Shown here: positions 1 through 9,285 of the stretch, in pieces | Position numbering within the stretch: position 1 is the first letter of the stretch | How the letters are laid out: every line of letters begins with the position of its first letter | From: Oscillospiraceae bacterium | Lineage (GTDB): Bacteria; Bacillota; Clostridia; Oscillospirales; Oscillospiraceae | Length of the DNA: 64,000 nt | NCBI GenBank assembly: GCA_015067885.1 | Contig: SVLO01000005.1 | Location: 51,192-115,191, forward strand | Reading direction: 5' to 3' | Position numbers and translations under genes: made by a program | Notes under the pieces: generated by a model | Told to the model about the DNA's origin: nothing | Databases searched by the model: none | What the model saw: only the letters and a program-made list of their open reading frames with translations

Positions 1-1
1 T

Positions 2-97
2 GAAACCGGGACGATCCGGGCGAGTATTTCCGCATTTAACACGATGGATGAAGTGGAACGCTTCGTTGGGACCGTGGCGCATATTCTGAAAAAATAA
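2..97 (+). CDS. 3' end of a class V aminotransferase (cysteine desulfurase-like), partial
   Basis: Only the last 31 codons are inside the window. The peptide contains TIRASISAFNTMDEVERF and ends in ILKK. The pattern of a conserved arginine and a short strand, then FNT and an acidic helix, is what class V (cysteine desulfurase family) aminotransferases show at their C-terminus. The catalytic lysine and the rest of the gene lie to the left of the window, so the exact substrate cannot be judged. A strong hairpin follows 3 bases after the stop, so this gene ends its transcript. Confidence 0.6.
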   Translation, partial: ETGTIRASISAFNTMDEVERFVGTVAHILKK

Positions 98-100
98 CCT

Positions 101-146
101 TCACCGCCACAGCTTTTTTGCATAAAGCCGTGGCGGTGATTTTTTT
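101..146 (+). terminator. Rho-independent terminator
   Basis: A perfect 10-bp stem (TCACCGCCAC at 101-110 with its complement at 130-139) is followed by a run of seven T. It closes the transcript of the partial aminotransferase gene and separates it from cdaA. Confidence 0.9.
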
Positions 147-191
147 GTAGGCTCATGAAGAAAAAATACTGTGTTTTCAGGGCGTAGATGC

Positions 192-220
192 TTGCCAATT
201 CTGATTTCTTATTGTATAAT
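192..220 (+). promoter_or_regulatory. Sigma-A-type promoter for cdaA
   Basis: TTGCCA (192-197) and TATAAT (215-220) are separated by 17 bases. Transcription would start near 227, about 50 bases before the cdaA start codon. It is the only clear promoter between the upstream terminator and cdaA. Confidence 0.75.
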
Positions 221-278
221 GTATCCGTATAGTTATTTTTTCACGTACACAGGTCTAGTGAGAAGGCGGGGGATTGCA

Positions 279-1160
279 ATGCAAGCGATTTTACGGTTTT
301 TCGAAGCGTTCTTCGGCATGGTTCGCATCAGCGATGTACTGGACATCGCCATACTGTCTTTTTTCATTTACAAGCTGATTTGGGCAACCAGAAAGAACAG
401 CTTTGGTCGTGTTCTGAAGGGGGTCGGTGTCCTTCTTGTTATGATGGCGCTTGCCTCTGTGTTGAAGCTGTACGCAGTGAGTTACCTATTCAACATTGTG
501 ATCGATTGGGGCGTATTTGCTCTGATCGTCATTTTCCAGCCGGAAATTCGGCGGCTGCTGGAGCGTGTTGGCGATAGTCGCTTGTTTGTGGCGCTGTTCT
601 CGTCCCGGAACCGGAATGTGAATGTAGTTGACCGGGCCATTCGGGAAACGGTCAATGCCTACGAGAAAATGTCTAAGGACAAGGTTGGCGCGCTGATGGT
701 GTTTGAGCGGCAGAACCACCTGGACGACGTAATCAAAACCGGTACGACTCTCGATGCGGCGGTCAGCTCCGAATTGCTGAAAAACCTGTTTTGGGATAAG
801 GCTCCGCTGCACGACGGTGCCGTTGTGGTTCGCAACGGCAGAATCATTGCCGCGGGCTGCGTCCTCCCTTTGTCCGGGAACGAAAATCTCAGCCGTGATT
901 TGGGAATGCGTCATCGGGCGGGTATCGGTGTCAGTGAACACTCCGATGCGGTGGCGGTCATTGTGTCGGAGGAAACCGGCTCCATCTCTGTGGCGGTAGG
1001 CGGTATGCTGAAACGCCATCTGGCTCCTGAAACCCTGACACGTCTTTTGGAGAACGAGCTTTTGTCCAAGGATGAGGCAGAGAATGTGAACGTACTGAGT
1101 CTGATATCTTCACTACTCTCGCGCGGCAAGAAGGGGGACGAGCAGGATGAAGAAAATTAA
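279..1160 (+). CDS. cdaA: Diadenylate cyclase CdaA (c-di-AMP synthase)
   Basis: Makes cyclic di-AMP from two ATP at the membrane. The 293-residue product has three N-terminal hydrophobic segments and then a DAC domain. The catalytic DGA motif (APLHDGAVVV) and the RHR motif (MRHRAGIGVSE) are both intact. The open frame extends upstream to 171, but the ATG at 279 is chosen because an AGGCGGGGG ribosome site lies 6-8 bases before it and the membrane segments begin just after it. The gene overlaps cdaR by 14 bases, the usual cdaA-cdaR pairing in Firmicutes, where the second protein modulates the first. c-di-AMP in this group controls potassium uptake and wall homeostasis, which fits the many wall genes in the window. 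Confidence 0.95.
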   Translation: MQAILRFFEAFFGMVRISDVLDIAILSFFIYKLIWATRKNSFGRVLKGVGVLLVMMALASVLKLYAVSYLFNIVIDWGVFALIVIFQPEIRRLLERVGDSRLFVALFSSRNRNVNVVDRAIRETVNAYEKMSKDKVGALMVFERQNHLDDVIKTGTTLDAAVSSELLKNLFWDKAPLHDGAVVVRNGRIIAAGCVLPLSGNENLSRDLGMRHRAGIGVSEHSDAVAVIVSEETGSISVAVGGMLKRHLAPETLTRLLENELLSKDEAENVNVLSLISSLLSRGKKGDEQDEEN

Positions 1161-2373
1161 AGAAAGCAGATGGGTATACATCCTGTTGTCCGTTTTAATC
1201 GCAACCACGCTGTGGCTGTTTGTGCGCATGGATGAGGACCCCGAAATGGAAAAGCGCGAGAGCGGTATCCCGGTGGTCCTTTCCGGTGAGCGTGTGCTGG
1301 AGACGCAGGGACTCATGGTGGATCAGATTTCCCCCGCCGATGTTACCCTGGTTTGGAAGGGTGACTGGCACGATGTCAGTCAGCTCCATCGGGACAACGT
1401 AAGCGTCGGCATCGACGTTTCCAAAATCACCGAGCCGGGCGAATATACCCTTGAATTTACACCGAATTATCCCGTTACGGTGGCATCCTCTGCGGTATCG
1501 CTGCAAAGCAGCGATCCTCAGGCGATCGCGGTTACTGTTACGAAAATCTACTCCAAGCAGATGGACATCGAACCCATATTTAAGGGCAGCATCGGTGATG
1601 GCTATCAGGCCGGTGAATTTATCGTGGAGCCGGAGCAGGTGCAGATCAGCGGCGCTCAGGAGAAAGTTGAGCGCATCCAACGGGTCCAGGTCGTGCTGGA
1701 GCAGAGGAAGATGAAGGAGAGCTTTTCCGGGGCGCTTGAGCTGCAGTTCCTGGACGAAAACGGAAAGGCCGTGGACACTGCCGGGCTTCGTTTCAGCACC
1801 ACGAGCGCCAATGTCTATATGCCCATTGTTGTGGTGAAGGAGCTTCCGCTTGCGGTTGATTTTGTTGCAGGTGGCGGAGCGACCGTGGACAATATCGAGT
1901 ACTCCATCGAGCCGAAAACCATCACCGTTTCCGGACCTGAGGAGGTGCTGGCCCACCTTGACCACATTACGTTGGGAAGTGTGGATCTGGCCCACGTTAT
2001 CGGAGACTATACCAACGAATACCCCATATACCTTTCTGCGGAGCTGGAGAATATCAGTGGCACGGATACCGCTCAGGTCCGGGTTTTGGTCAGCGGATTG
2101 GTCACCAAGACGGTGGAAGTGGAGAACATCCAACTGATTAACGTGCCGAAAGGCTATAAGGCCGCCCTGGTCACACAAAAGCGTTCCATTACCCTGCGCG
2201 GTACACAGCAGGCGCTGGACAAGGTGGTTTTGGCTCAAATTCGTATGGAAGCGGATCTGTCCGATTTGGCAGCTACCGGCTCGTATAACGTGCCGGTAAC
2301 GGTCTATCTGTATGCCGGAAACGATGTGGGTGTCATCGGGCAAAATAATGTTGTGGTCAAGCTGACCAAGTAA
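1147..2373 (+). CDS. cdaR: YbbR-domain protein CdaR, regulator of CdaA
   Basis: This 408-residue protein has one N-terminal transmembrane helix (WVYILLSVLIATTLWLF) followed by a long extracytoplasmic part built of repeated YbbR-type beta domains. The recurring patterns include ITVSGPEEVLAHL and QVQISGAQEKV. CdaR proteins bind the membrane part of CdaA and tune c-di-AMP synthesis. The start codon lies inside the end of cdaA, so translation is probably coupled. The phosphoglucosamine mutase gene glmM, which often follows cdaR in Firmicutes, is not here but at 44.8-46.2 kb on the other strand. Confidence 0.9.
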   Translation: MKKIKESRWVYILLSVLIATTLWLFVRMDEDPEMEKRESGIPVVLSGERVLETQGLMVDQISPADVTLVWKGDWHDVSQLHRDNVSVGIDVSKITEPGEYTLEFTPNYPVTVASSAVSLQSSDPQAIAVTVTKIYSKQMDIEPIFKGSIGDGYQAGEFIVEPEQVQISGAQEKVERIQRVQVVLEQRKMKESFSGALELQFLDENGKAVDTAGLRFSTTSANVYMPIVVVKELPLAVDFVAGGGATVDNIEYSIEPKTITVSGPEEVLAHLDHITLGSVDLAHVIGDYTNEYPIYLSAELENISGTDTAQVRVLVSGLVTKTVEVENIQLINVPKGYKAALVTQKRSITLRGTQQALDKVVLAQIRMEADLSDLAATGSYNVPVTVYLYAGNDVGVIGQNNVVVKLTK

Positions 2374-2397
2374 AATCAGAGAAGGGAAGCGGCTTTC

Positions 2398-2826
2398 ATG
2401 GCGCAGACGGCAATCGTAACGCGTATCCTGTCCGACGGCAAAGCCGAGATTTCCCTGCTGTGTCAGAAGACGTGTGGACTCAGTTGTAACAGCGGCTGCG
2501 ATGGATGTACCTCCAAAGTCGGGGATGAACGTTTGGCGACAGCAAACAATGCGCCGGGTGTATGGGTGGGTGCCGTTGTAACGGTCCAGCCAAACCACTG
2601 TGGGTCTGCGTGGGCTGCCGGGTTGGTTTTCCTGCTGCCTTGCGTGGGGATGGTGATCGGCTACCTGTGTGCCGATTGGCTATGCCTTTCCCGGGGGATA
2701 TGTATTGTGTCCGCGTTTTTGGGGACGGGAGCCGGCTTTCTCCCGGCCATCCTGGTAAACCGGGTGATCGAAAAAAAGAAGACACCGGAGTTTACCATTA
2801 CTTCTATTACTTCCTTAAGGCGGTGA
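2398..2826 (+). CDS. SoxR-reducing/RseC-MucC family membrane protein
   Basis: A 142-residue protein with a Cys-rich N-terminal part (CQKTCGLSCNSGCDGC) and two transmembrane helices at about residues 75-115, ending in a basic tail. This is the RseC/MucC family layout. In proteobacteria RseC is linked to the Rnf-like SoxR-reducing system, and in Clostridia the family is common beside unrelated genes. The Cys cluster could bind metal or an iron-sulfur centre, but that is inference. It starts 24 bases after cdaR and ends 6 bases before the next gene, so it is probably co-transcribed with both. Confidence 0.75.
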   Translation: MAQTAIVTRILSDGKAEISLLCQKTCGLSCNSGCDGCTSKVGDERLATANNAPGVWVGAVVTVQPNHCGSAWAAGLVFLLPCVGMVIGYLCADWLCLSRGICIVSAFLGTGAGFLPAILVNRVIEKKKTPEFTITSITSLRR

Positions 2827-2832
2827 GGGTGT

Positions 2833-3705
2833 ATGTTTGGTTATGTGCGCCCCTTTCGCGGGGAGTTGAAGTGTAAGGATCTGGAACTATACCGTGCGAC
2901 CTACTGCGGCCTGTGCCGTACCCTGCGCCGCCGTTGCGGCATTATGGCACCCATGATACTCAACTACGATTTTACGTTCCTTGCCTTGCTGACGGCACCC
3001 GAAAAGGGAGAGCAGGTGACGTGCAGGCATCGATGCCACGTGTTGCCTGTCAGGCGGTGTATGTGCCAACAGTCCCCGGCCCTGGAACAGGCGGCAGACG
3101 CAAGTGTGATTTTGACCCACTGGCAGTTAAAGGACAAGATCCGGGATGACAAAGGCTTTGCCCGGGTCAAAGCCCGCTGTGTAAAGCTGTTGTTGTCCCG
3201 TGCCTACGTCAGGGCGACACGACGCCTGCCCGAGTTTGACCGTGTGGTAGCCGGCCAATTGGAACAGCTTCATCAACTGGAGCAGGAGCGGTGTCCCTCT
3301 TTGGATCGCCCGGCCGATACTTTTGCAAAGCTATTGATGGCTGCGGCGCCTGCGGTAGAAGATGCCGGTCACCGGCGTGCCACGGAACAACTGTTGTACC
3401 ACCTTGGCCGTTGGATTTACCTTATAGATGCTAGAGATGACCTGGAGGAAGACCGCAAATCCGGCAACTACAACCCAATCGCTTTGCGCTGGGACGGAGA
3501 GATTTTGGACGAGGAACTGCAGAACACACTGAATCATTCCATTGCTCTGATGCGCTCTGCCGCAGACCTTCTGAATTTCGGAAGGCAGACGGAACTGATC
3601 GAAAATGTGTTGCGATTCGGGCTTCCGGCTGTGCAGAGGGCAGTATTCGCCGGACAGTGGAAGCAAGTACAAAAACAAAAGATTTGGAGAACGAAGTATG
3701 AATGA
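2833..3705 (+). CDS. DUF5685 family protein
   Basis: A 290-residue cytoplasmic protein of unknown function that starts [16 protein letters not shown]. It carries [13 protein letters not shown] near residue 20-30 and [15 protein letters not shown] at about residues 58-75, so it has at least seven conserved-looking cysteines in its first 80 residues. The rest is helical and acidic/basic mixed. In Clostridia this family is typically encoded next to a J-domain protein, as here, where its stop overlaps the dnaJ-like start by 8 bases. A metal-binding or scaffold role with the J protein is a guess. No enzyme motif is visible. Confidence 0.75.
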   Translation: MFGYVRPFRGELKCKDLELYRATYCGLCRTLRRRCGIMAPMILNYDFTFLALLTAPEKGEQVTCRHRCHVLPVRRCMCQQSPALEQAADASVILTHWQLKDKIRDDKGFARVKARCVKLLLSRAYVRATRRLPEFDRVVAGQLEQLHQLEQERCPSLDRPADTFAKLLMAAAPAVEDAGHRRATEQLLYHLGRWIYLIDARDDLEEDRKSGNYNPIALRWDGEILDEELQNTLNHSIALMRSAADLLNFGRQTELIENVLRFGLPAVQRAVFAGQWKQVQKQKIWRTKYE

Positions 3706-4279
3706 TCCCTACCGCGTGTTGGGGGTGGACCCCAGCGCCAGTGACGAGGAAATTAAACGCGCATATCGGGACCTGGCCCGCAAGTATCACCCTGATAATT
3801 ATCAAAACAACCCTTTGGCCGATTTGGCAGAGGAAAAGATGAAGGCGGTAAACGAGGCGTATGACGCGATTCAAAAACAGCGCCAAGGTGGCGGAACTTC
3901 CGGCCGCAGCTACAGCACATCCTATTCTTCTTCCGGAAACAGCGATCCGTCTTTTGCGCGGATCCGAAGCGCGATTTCCAGAGGTGATTTGCAGCAGGCG
4001 GACCAGTTGTTGCGTCAGATCAGCGATCATGGTGCCGAATGGCACTTTCTGAGCGGTGCCGTTGCCTATCGCCGCGGCTGGCTGGACGAGGCGAAGCAGC
4101 ACTACCGCATGGCCTGTCAAATGGATCCTGGCAACATGGAATATCGTCAGGCGCTGGCAGCGATGGAACAGTCCGGCGGATATTCCGGCTACGGAACGTC
4201 CAGCGGGCTGGCAGATTGCTGTGCCACCTATTTATGTCTGAGATGCCTTTGCCCTTGTGACGGAGGCTTTTTCTGCTAA
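3698..4279 (+). CDS. J-domain protein with Cys-rich C-terminal tail
   Basis: A 193-residue protein. Residues 1-65 are a J domain ([20 protein letters not shown]) with the HPD motif intact (KYHPDNYQ), so it should stimulate an Hsp70. A Ser/Gly linker follows, then helical TPR-like repeats, and the chain ends in a very Cys-rich tail ([17 protein letters not shown]). It lacks the zinc-finger and C-terminal domains of true DnaJ. The start at 3698 is fixed by the J-domain alignment, and it overlaps the end of the DUF5685 gene. Cys-tailed J proteins paired with DUF5685 recur in Clostridia, with substrates unknown. Confidence 0.85.
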   Translation: MNDPYRVLGVDPSASDEEIKRAYRDLARKYHPDNYQNNPLADLAEEKMKAVNEAYDAIQKQRQGGGTSGRSYSTSYSSSGNSDPSFARIRSAISRGDLQQADQLLRQISDHGAEWHFLSGAVAYRRGWLDEAKQHYRMACQMDPGNMEYRQALAAMEQSGGYSGYGTSSGLADCCATYLCLRCLCPCDGGFFC

Positions 4280-4303
4280 GGATAAATTAAAGGAAGTGTG
4301 ATT

Positions 4304-5182
4304 ATGGTCAAAAGTATGACCGGCTACGGTCGGGGAGAGGCCGTGTTAAACGGTCGTTCCATTACGGTGGAGGTGCGTTCGGTTAACAACCGCTATCTGG
4401 ATTGTACCGTTAAGCTGCCCCGGCTGTATATCTTTGCCGAGGACGCCATCAAGACACGGGTGCAGGGGGCGCTTTCTCGTGGCAAGGTAGATGTGTTTGT
4501 CAGTTTGGACAACGCTGAGGCAGAGCAGGTCGTTATCTCTGTAAATAAGCCTGTGGCGGACAGCTATTATGCTGCACTGGTCGCTCTGCGTGATCAGTAT
4601 CAACTGAAGGACGACATCTCTGTATCCTTGCTGTCCAAATTTCAGGACGTGCTGTTGGTGGAAAAGAGCCAGGAGGATATGGAGGCTGTGGCCGCCGACA
4701 TCTGCAGTGTACTTGATATGGCTTTGGCTGATTACACCGAAATGCGCGCGCGCGAAGGTGAGAAGTTGGCTGCCGATGTAAGTGAGCGTGCCAATACAAT
4801 CAAGCAGCTGCTTGCCAAGGTGGAGGAGCGTTCGCCCAAGACGGTGACAGAGTACCGCGCCAAGCTGGAAGCGCGTATGCGTGAGGTTTTGGCCAACACA
4901 CAGCTGGACGAGGGACGGATCATTACCGAGGCCGCTATTTTTGCTGATAAGGTCGCCGTAGACGAGGAAACGGTTCGCCTGCACAGCCATTTGGGGCAGT
5001 TGGATGAGATGTTGTCCAGCGGTGTGCCCGTGGGCAGAAAGCTGGACTTCCTGATCCAGGAGTTTAATCGTGAGGCCAATACTATCGGTTCCAAATGTAC
5101 CGACCTTGAGATTTCACGCTATGTGGTGGATATGAAAGCTGAGATCGAAAAAATTCGGGAGCAGGTTCAGAATGTGGAGTAA
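4304..5182 (+). CDS. yicC: YicC/YloC family endoribonuclease
   Basis: A 292-residue protein that begins [13 protein letters not shown] and contains the family signature [18 protein letters not shown]. YicC/YloC proteins are endoribonucleases acting on RNA in stationary phase. An in-frame GTG at 4298 exists, but AGGAAG (4291-4296) sits 7 bases from the ATG at 4304 and only 1 base from the GTG, so 4304 is chosen. It heads the conserved Firmicutes string yicC-remA-gmk-rpoZ. Confidence 0.92.
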   Translation: MVKSMTGYGRGEAVLNGRSITVEVRSVNNRYLDCTVKLPRLYIFAEDAIKTRVQGALSRGKVDVFVSLDNAEAEQVVISVNKPVADSYYAALVALRDQYQLKDDISVSLLSKFQDVLLVEKSQEDMEAVAADICSVLDMALADYTEMRAREGEKLAADVSERANTIKQLLAKVEERSPKTVTEYRAKLEARMREVLANTQLDEGRIITEAAIFADKVAVDEETVRLHSHLGQLDEMLSSGVPVGRKLDFLIQEFNREANTIGSKCTDLEISRYVVDMKAEIEKIREQVQNVE

Positions 5183-5196
5183 GGGAGTCGTGCATT

Positions 5197-5463
5197 GTGA
5201 AACTGATTAACATTGGCTTTGGAAATATGATTTCTGCCGGACGGCTGGTGGCTATCGTCAGCCCCGATTCCGCCCCCATCAAGCGCATGGTGCAGGAGGC
5301 GCGGGACCGCGGCATTTTGATTGATGCTACCTATGGACGCAAAACCAATTCGGTACTGATCATGGATAATGACCATTTGGTGCTGTCCGCCCTTGAACCG
5401 GAAGCTGTGGCAGGACATCTTGGAGATATCAGCCCCTCTGGGATGAAGGAGGTTGAGAGATGA
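5197..5463 (+). CDS. remA: RemA family DNA-binding regulator (DUF370)
   Basis: An 88-residue protein with the RemA signature [20 protein letters not shown] and an arginine-rich [12 protein letters not shown] helix. In Bacillus subtilis RemA is a ring-shaped DNA-binding protein that activates matrix and osmoprotection genes. The start is a GTG with AAGGGAGT 9 bases upstream. It overlaps gmk at its stop and is preserved in the same place as in B. subtilis. Confidence 0.92.
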   Translation: MKLINIGFGNMISAGRLVAIVSPDSAPIKRMVQEARDRGILIDATYGRKTNSVLIMDNDHLVLSALEPEAVAGHLGDISPSGMKEVER

Positions 5464-6077
5464 CTTCAAAAAAGAAAAATCGGGGACAGTTGATCGTGCT
5501 GTCCGGCCCCTCCGGCACCGGGAAAAGTACCGTCATAGCCGAACTGATGGCACAGCGGAGCTTGTTCTTTTCCGTTTCTTACACCACCCGGTCTCCGCGG
5601 GTAGGGGAACAAGATGGCGTAAACTACAACTTCGTCTCCCGACAGGAGTTTGAACGCATGATTGCCGCCAACGAGCTGCTGGAATATGCGGAATACGTTA
5701 ACAACTACTACGGTACATCCCTAAAGGTGATTCAGGAGAAGCTCGATGCCGGAATTGATGTGCTTTTGGACATCGAAGTCAAGGGTGCCGCAAAGGTTCG
5801 CAACTGCTGCCCCGATGCAATTTTTATCTTCATGATCCCCCCGTCTTTCGAAGAACTGTCCCGCCGTCTGCACGGTCGGAACACGGACAACGAAGCGGTG
5901 ATCACCGGCCGGCTGGAAAAAGCCCGGGCGGAATATAAAGAGATCCCCAACTACGATTACCTTGTTGTTAACGACAAGGTGTCCAATGCGGTTGGGGAAA
6001 TCGAAGCCATCCTGACTGCGGCGGAATGCCGTGTAGCAAACCGAAACTATATGATCGAAGGAGATAATGCGTTATGA
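5460..6077 (+). CDS. gmk: Guanylate kinase
   Basis: Phosphorylates GMP to GDP with ATP. The 205-residue product has the P-loop [11 protein letters not shown] near residues 15-25 and the GMP-binding segment [19 protein letters not shown]. Length matches the family (about 205). It overlaps remA upstream (ATGA type) and rpoZ downstream by 4 bases, so the three genes are translationally coupled. Confidence 0.97.
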   Translation: MTSKKKNRGQLIVLSGPSGTGKSTVIAELMAQRSLFFSVSYTTRSPRVGEQDGVNYNFVSRQEFERMIAANELLEYAEYVNNYYGTSLKVIQEKLDAGIDVLLDIEVKGAAKVRNCCPDAIFIFMIPPSFEELSRRLHGRNTDNEAVITGRLEKARAEYKEIPNYDYLVVNDKVSNAVGEIEAILTAAECRVANRNYMIEGDNAL

Positions 6078-6259
6078 TGCTCTACCCCCCTATGAAAGAC
6101 CTACTGGCCAATGTACACAGCCGCTACGAGCTGGTCAATGTCGTTGCCTGCCGCGCTCGTGAAATCGCTTTTGAAGCCGAGGAAAACGGCACCCCGCTGG
6201 AGGATAAGCCTGTCAGCATTGCCATCCGTGAGGTGGCTGCCGGTAAGAGCGCTGAGTAA
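6074..6259 (+). CDS. rpoZ: RNA polymerase omega subunit
   Basis: A 61-residue omega subunit beginning [20 protein letters not shown], with the conserved RYELVNVVACRAREIA helix that packs on beta-prime. It is short, as in other Clostridia. It starts within the gmk stop (ATGA overlap; two adjacent ATG codons, 6074 and 6077, are possible). The coaBC gene that usually follows in Bacilli is absent; a terminator ends the transcript instead. Confidence 0.93.
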   Translation: MMLYPPMKDLLANVHSRYELVNVVACRAREIAFEAEENGTPLEDKPVSIAIREVAAGKSAE

Positions 6260-6273
6260 GTCCAACGGTAAAG

Positions 6274-6308
6274 GCAAGTGAGAGAACATTGCCTCTCACT
6301 TGCTTTTT
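6274..6308 (+). terminator. Rho-independent terminator after rpoZ
   Basis: GCAAGTGAGAG (6274-6284) pairs with CTCTCACTTGC (6293-6303) around an 8-base loop, followed by TTTTT. It ends the yicC-remA-gmk-rpoZ unit just before priA. Confidence 0.88.
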
Positions 6309-6328
6309 CGATGAAAAGGGGCGGTGAA

Positions 6329-8779
6329 ATGGCTGAACAAACGATTGCGAAGGTTGCGCTTTCCAGGGCGTTGTACGCCATTGACAAGCCCTATGACTAT
6401 CTGGTTTCCGACTCCATGGCCCAAACACTGCGGCCCGGTATGCGGGTACTTGTACCCTTTGGAGCCGGCAATCAGCCCAGCGAAGGCATCGTCCTCTCCG
6501 TCGAAGCGGGAAACGGCACCCGGCTAAAGGGTGTCCTCAGTCTTTTGGATGACGAGCCTGTTTTAAATGATAAGCTGCTGAAATTGGCCCTTTGGATGCG
6601 CGAGCGGTGCTTTTGTACCGTGTACAGCGCGGTAAAAGCCATGCTCCCGGCCGGGTTGTATTTTTCGGTTCGGGATTGCTGCCGTATTCGACCGGATATC
6701 AGCAGGGAAGCAGCTTACGAGTCTGTTGCCCATTCCTCTGTGGCGACAAAGCTGCTGGATATACTGTACGCTTGCGGTGGCTGCGCAGATGTGGAGCAAA
6801 TTCGGATCGCCTTCGGGGAAAAGTCCCCCTCTGCTGCCATAAAACTACTTGCAGAGCAGGGCATCATCACCGTCGAAACCGATACGCACCGTGCGGTCAA
6901 CGATAAGACTCAAAGTATTGCCGTGCTTGCAGTTCCCGCGGAAGAGGCCATGGCACTTGTGACTCCAAAGCGCAAAAGCGCTCCCTTGCATTACAGCGTT
7001 ATGGAGCTGCTGTGTGCCATGGGCAGCGCCAATAGCAAGGAATTGTGCTATTTTACCGGTGCCTCTATGGCCACCCTGCGCACCCTTGCGAAAAAAGGGT
7101 TGATCACCCTTGAAAAACAGGAGGTTTTTCGCCGCAAGGCGGTAGATGTACCTCCGGCAGAGCCGGTGCAGCTTAACGAGGAGCAGCAGTCGGTATTTGA
7201 AAGGCTGGACGCCCTTGCCATGGGCGAGAAGGCCGCCGCTGCGCTGCTGTACGGCGTAACAGGCAGCGGAAAAACCCAGGTGTACATCCGGTTGATCCAA
7301 AGCGTGTTGGCTCGTGGCCGCACTGCCATGGTCTTGGTGCCGGAAATCGCGCTGACCCCTCAGTTGCTTCGCATTTTTACCGCCCACTTCGGCGAAAAAA
7401 TCGCTGTACTTCACAGCAGCTTGCGGGCAGGGGAGCGGTACGATGAGTGGAAGCGGGTCAAAAGTGGCAGGGCACAGGTGGTCATTGGTACCCGTTCCGC
7501 TGTATTTGCCCCCCTGAATAACATCGGAATCATTATTTTAGACGAAGAGCAGGAAACCTCCTATAAATCGGAAAACAGCCCCCGCTACCACGCCGGAGAT
7601 GTGGCGAAGTATCGTTGTGCGCAGGACAATGCTCTACTGGTGCTTGGCTCAGCCACACCAAGCGTTGAAACCATGTATCGTGCCGAAACAGGTCGTTACA
7701 GCATGATACGACTTGAAAAGCGGTATAATCAAAAAGCCATGCCACAGGTTATGATCGCAGATATGAAAGATGAGCTGCGCTGTGGAAACGGCGGCGCCGT
7801 CAGCCGCCTTTTGTGCGATGAGATCCAAAGCAATCTGGAGCGTGGGGAGCAGACCATTCTCTTTCTCAATCGTCGTGGTGCCAGCCGCATGGTTTCCTGT
7901 GGTGAGTGTGGTCACGTGCCGGAATGTCCGCGCTGCTCGGTGCATTTAACGTACCATTCCGCCAATGGTCGGCTCATGTGTCACCACTGCGGTCATTCCC
8001 AGCGCCTGCCGGACGCCTGCCCCGATTGCGGCGGCGGTTTGAATTTCATCGGCGTGGGAACACAACGGGTGGAGGAGGAACTTGCTGAGCTGTTCCCCGG
8101 GGTCGAGATACTTCGGATGGACACCGATACCGTCACGGCTGCAAAGCCACACGAATACTACTTGGAGCGCTTTCGCAAAGAGAAAGTGCCGATCTTGATT
8201 GGCACGCAGATGGTTGCCAAGGGGCTGGACTTTGAGAACGTAACCCTGGTTGGCGTTATTGCGGCGGATCTTGCGCTTTTTGCCGAGGATTTTCGTGCCG
8301 CGGAGCGTACATTCTCCCTTTTAACTCAGGTGGTCGGTCGTGCCGGTCGGGGAGAGAAGACCGGACGTGCTGTAATACAAACCTATACCCCGGAGCATGA
8401 GGTAATTACTTTTGCGGCTCAGCAGGACTACGATAGCTTCTACCGGCAGGAAATTGCTCTGCGCCAGCTGCGCGGGATGCCCCCGTTTTCCGATGTGACC
8501 GTCATTACTGTATCCGGCCCGGACGAGGCAAGCGTGCTGCGCACCTGTACGAAGCTGCGAGGCGGCCTGGAACATGGTGCGGTGGGCCAAATGCAAATTC
8601 TGGGTCCTGCGCCGGCAATTATCACCAAGGTCAATAATCGCTATCGCTATCACATTACCATAAACGGAACCAGTACACCGGAACAGCGGCGGCTGATCGC
8701 ACACTTGCTGCGCGCTGTACATCAGGATAAGGAAAGTAAGGGTGTGTCTGCCTATGCGGACATTAACCCTATGGATTGA
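6329..8779 (+). CDS. priA: Primosomal replication helicase PriA
   Basis: An 816-residue superfamily 2 helicase that reloads DnaB at stalled forks. It has an N-terminal DNA-binding domain, Walker A (GVTGSGKTQ), a DEEQ box (IILDEEQETSYKS), and a zinc-binding insert with cysteine pairs (CGECGHVPECPRC and CHHCG, CPDCGG). The C-terminal helicase lobe ends with VVGRAGRG and the PriA-specific tail. The ATG at 6329 is chosen over 6278 because the upstream frame lies inside the terminator and AAAGGGGCGG sits at the right distance. The last codon overlaps the ribosome site of def. Confidence 0.96.
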   Translation: MAEQTIAKVALSRALYAIDKPYDYLVSDSMAQTLRPGMRVLVPFGAGNQPSEGIVLSVEAGNGTRLKGVLSLLDDEPVLNDKLLKLALWMRERCFCTVYSAVKAMLPAGLYFSVRDCCRIRPDISREAAYESVAHSSVATKLLDILYACGGCADVEQIRIAFGEKSPSAAIKLLAEQGIITVETDTHRAVNDKTQSIAVLAVPAEEAMALVTPKRKSAPLHYSVMELLCAMGSANSKELCYFTGASMATLRTLAKKGLITLEKQEVFRRKAVDVPPAEPVQLNEEQQSVFERLDALAMGEKAAAALLYGVTGSGKTQVYIRLIQSVLARGRTAMVLVPEIALTPQLLRIFTAHFGEKIAVLHSSLRAGERYDEWKRVKSGRAQVVIGTRSAVFAPLNNIGIIILDEEQETSYKSENSPRYHAGDVAKYRCAQDNALLVLGSATPSVETMYRAETGRYSMIRLEKRYNQKAMPQVMIADMKDELRCGNGGAVSRLLCDEIQSNLERGEQTILFLNRRGASRMVSCGECGHVPECPRCSVHLTYHSANGRLMCHHCGHSQRLPDACPDCGGGLNFIGVGTQRVEEELAELFPGVEILRMDTDTVTAAKPHEYYLERFRKEKVPILIGTQMVAKGLDFENVTLVGVIAADLALFAEDFRAAERTFSLLTQVVGRAGRGEKTGRAVIQTYTPEHEVITFAAQQDYDSFYRQEIALRQLRGMPPFSDVTVITVSGPDEASVLRTCTKLRGGLEHGAVGQMQILGPAPAIITKVNNRYRYHITINGTSTPEQRRLIAHLLRAVHQDKESKGVSAYADINPMD

Positions 8780-8793
8780 AGGAGTTGTTTTCT

Positions 8794-9282
8794 TTGGCAA
8801 TCAGAAAAATTGTGACCCAAGGCGACCCTGTATTGAATAAACCCTGCCACCCTGTAACCCAATTTGACCAAAAGCTGTGGGACCTGCTGGAGGATATGCA
8901 TGACACGCTGGCTCAGTCCAACGGTGTTGGCCTTGCGGCGCCCCAAATCGGCATATTGCGCCGCGTAGTGCTGGTTATCAACGGTGAAGACGAAGTCATT
9001 GAGCTGATCAATCCCACCATCATCCACACTGCCGGCGAGCAGGAGGGGTTGGAGGGATGCCTGAGCGTGCCGGGCAAGTGGGGCATAGTCAAGCGTCCCA
9101 TGCGTGTGCGTGTTCGTGCGCAGGACCGCAACGGAACCTGGTTTGAGGTTGAAGACGAGGATCTGACCGCCCGCTGTTTCTGCCACGAACTGGACCACCT
9201 GGACGGACATCTGTTTTCTGAGCTGGCCGATCAGCTCTACACGGCCGAAGAACTGGACGCCATGATGGAGGAAGAGGAGTAA
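8794..9282 (+). CDS. def: Peptide deformylase
   Basis: Removes the formyl group from nascent proteins. The 162-residue product has all three motifs: GVGLAAPQIG, EGCLSVPG and HELDHLDG, with the Cys and two His metal ligands intact. The start is a TTG at 8794, 9 bases after AAGGAG; the frame is open back to 8776, but that part would contain the ribosome site itself. It sits 3 bases from fmt, which carries out the opposite reaction on initiator tRNA. Confidence 0.95.
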   Translation: MAIRKIVTQGDPVLNKPCHPVTQFDQKLWDLLEDMHDTLAQSNGVGLAAPQIGILRRVVLVINGEDEVIELINPTIIHTAGEQEGLEGCLSVPGKWGIVKRPMRVRVRAQDRNGTWFEVEDEDLTARCFCHELDHLDGHLFSELADQLYTAEELDAMMEEEE

Positions 9283-9285
9283 ACC

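Noticed and set aside
1195..2598. A 467-codon minus-strand frame
   Set aside because: Antisense to cdaR and the RseC-like gene; no recognisable domain.
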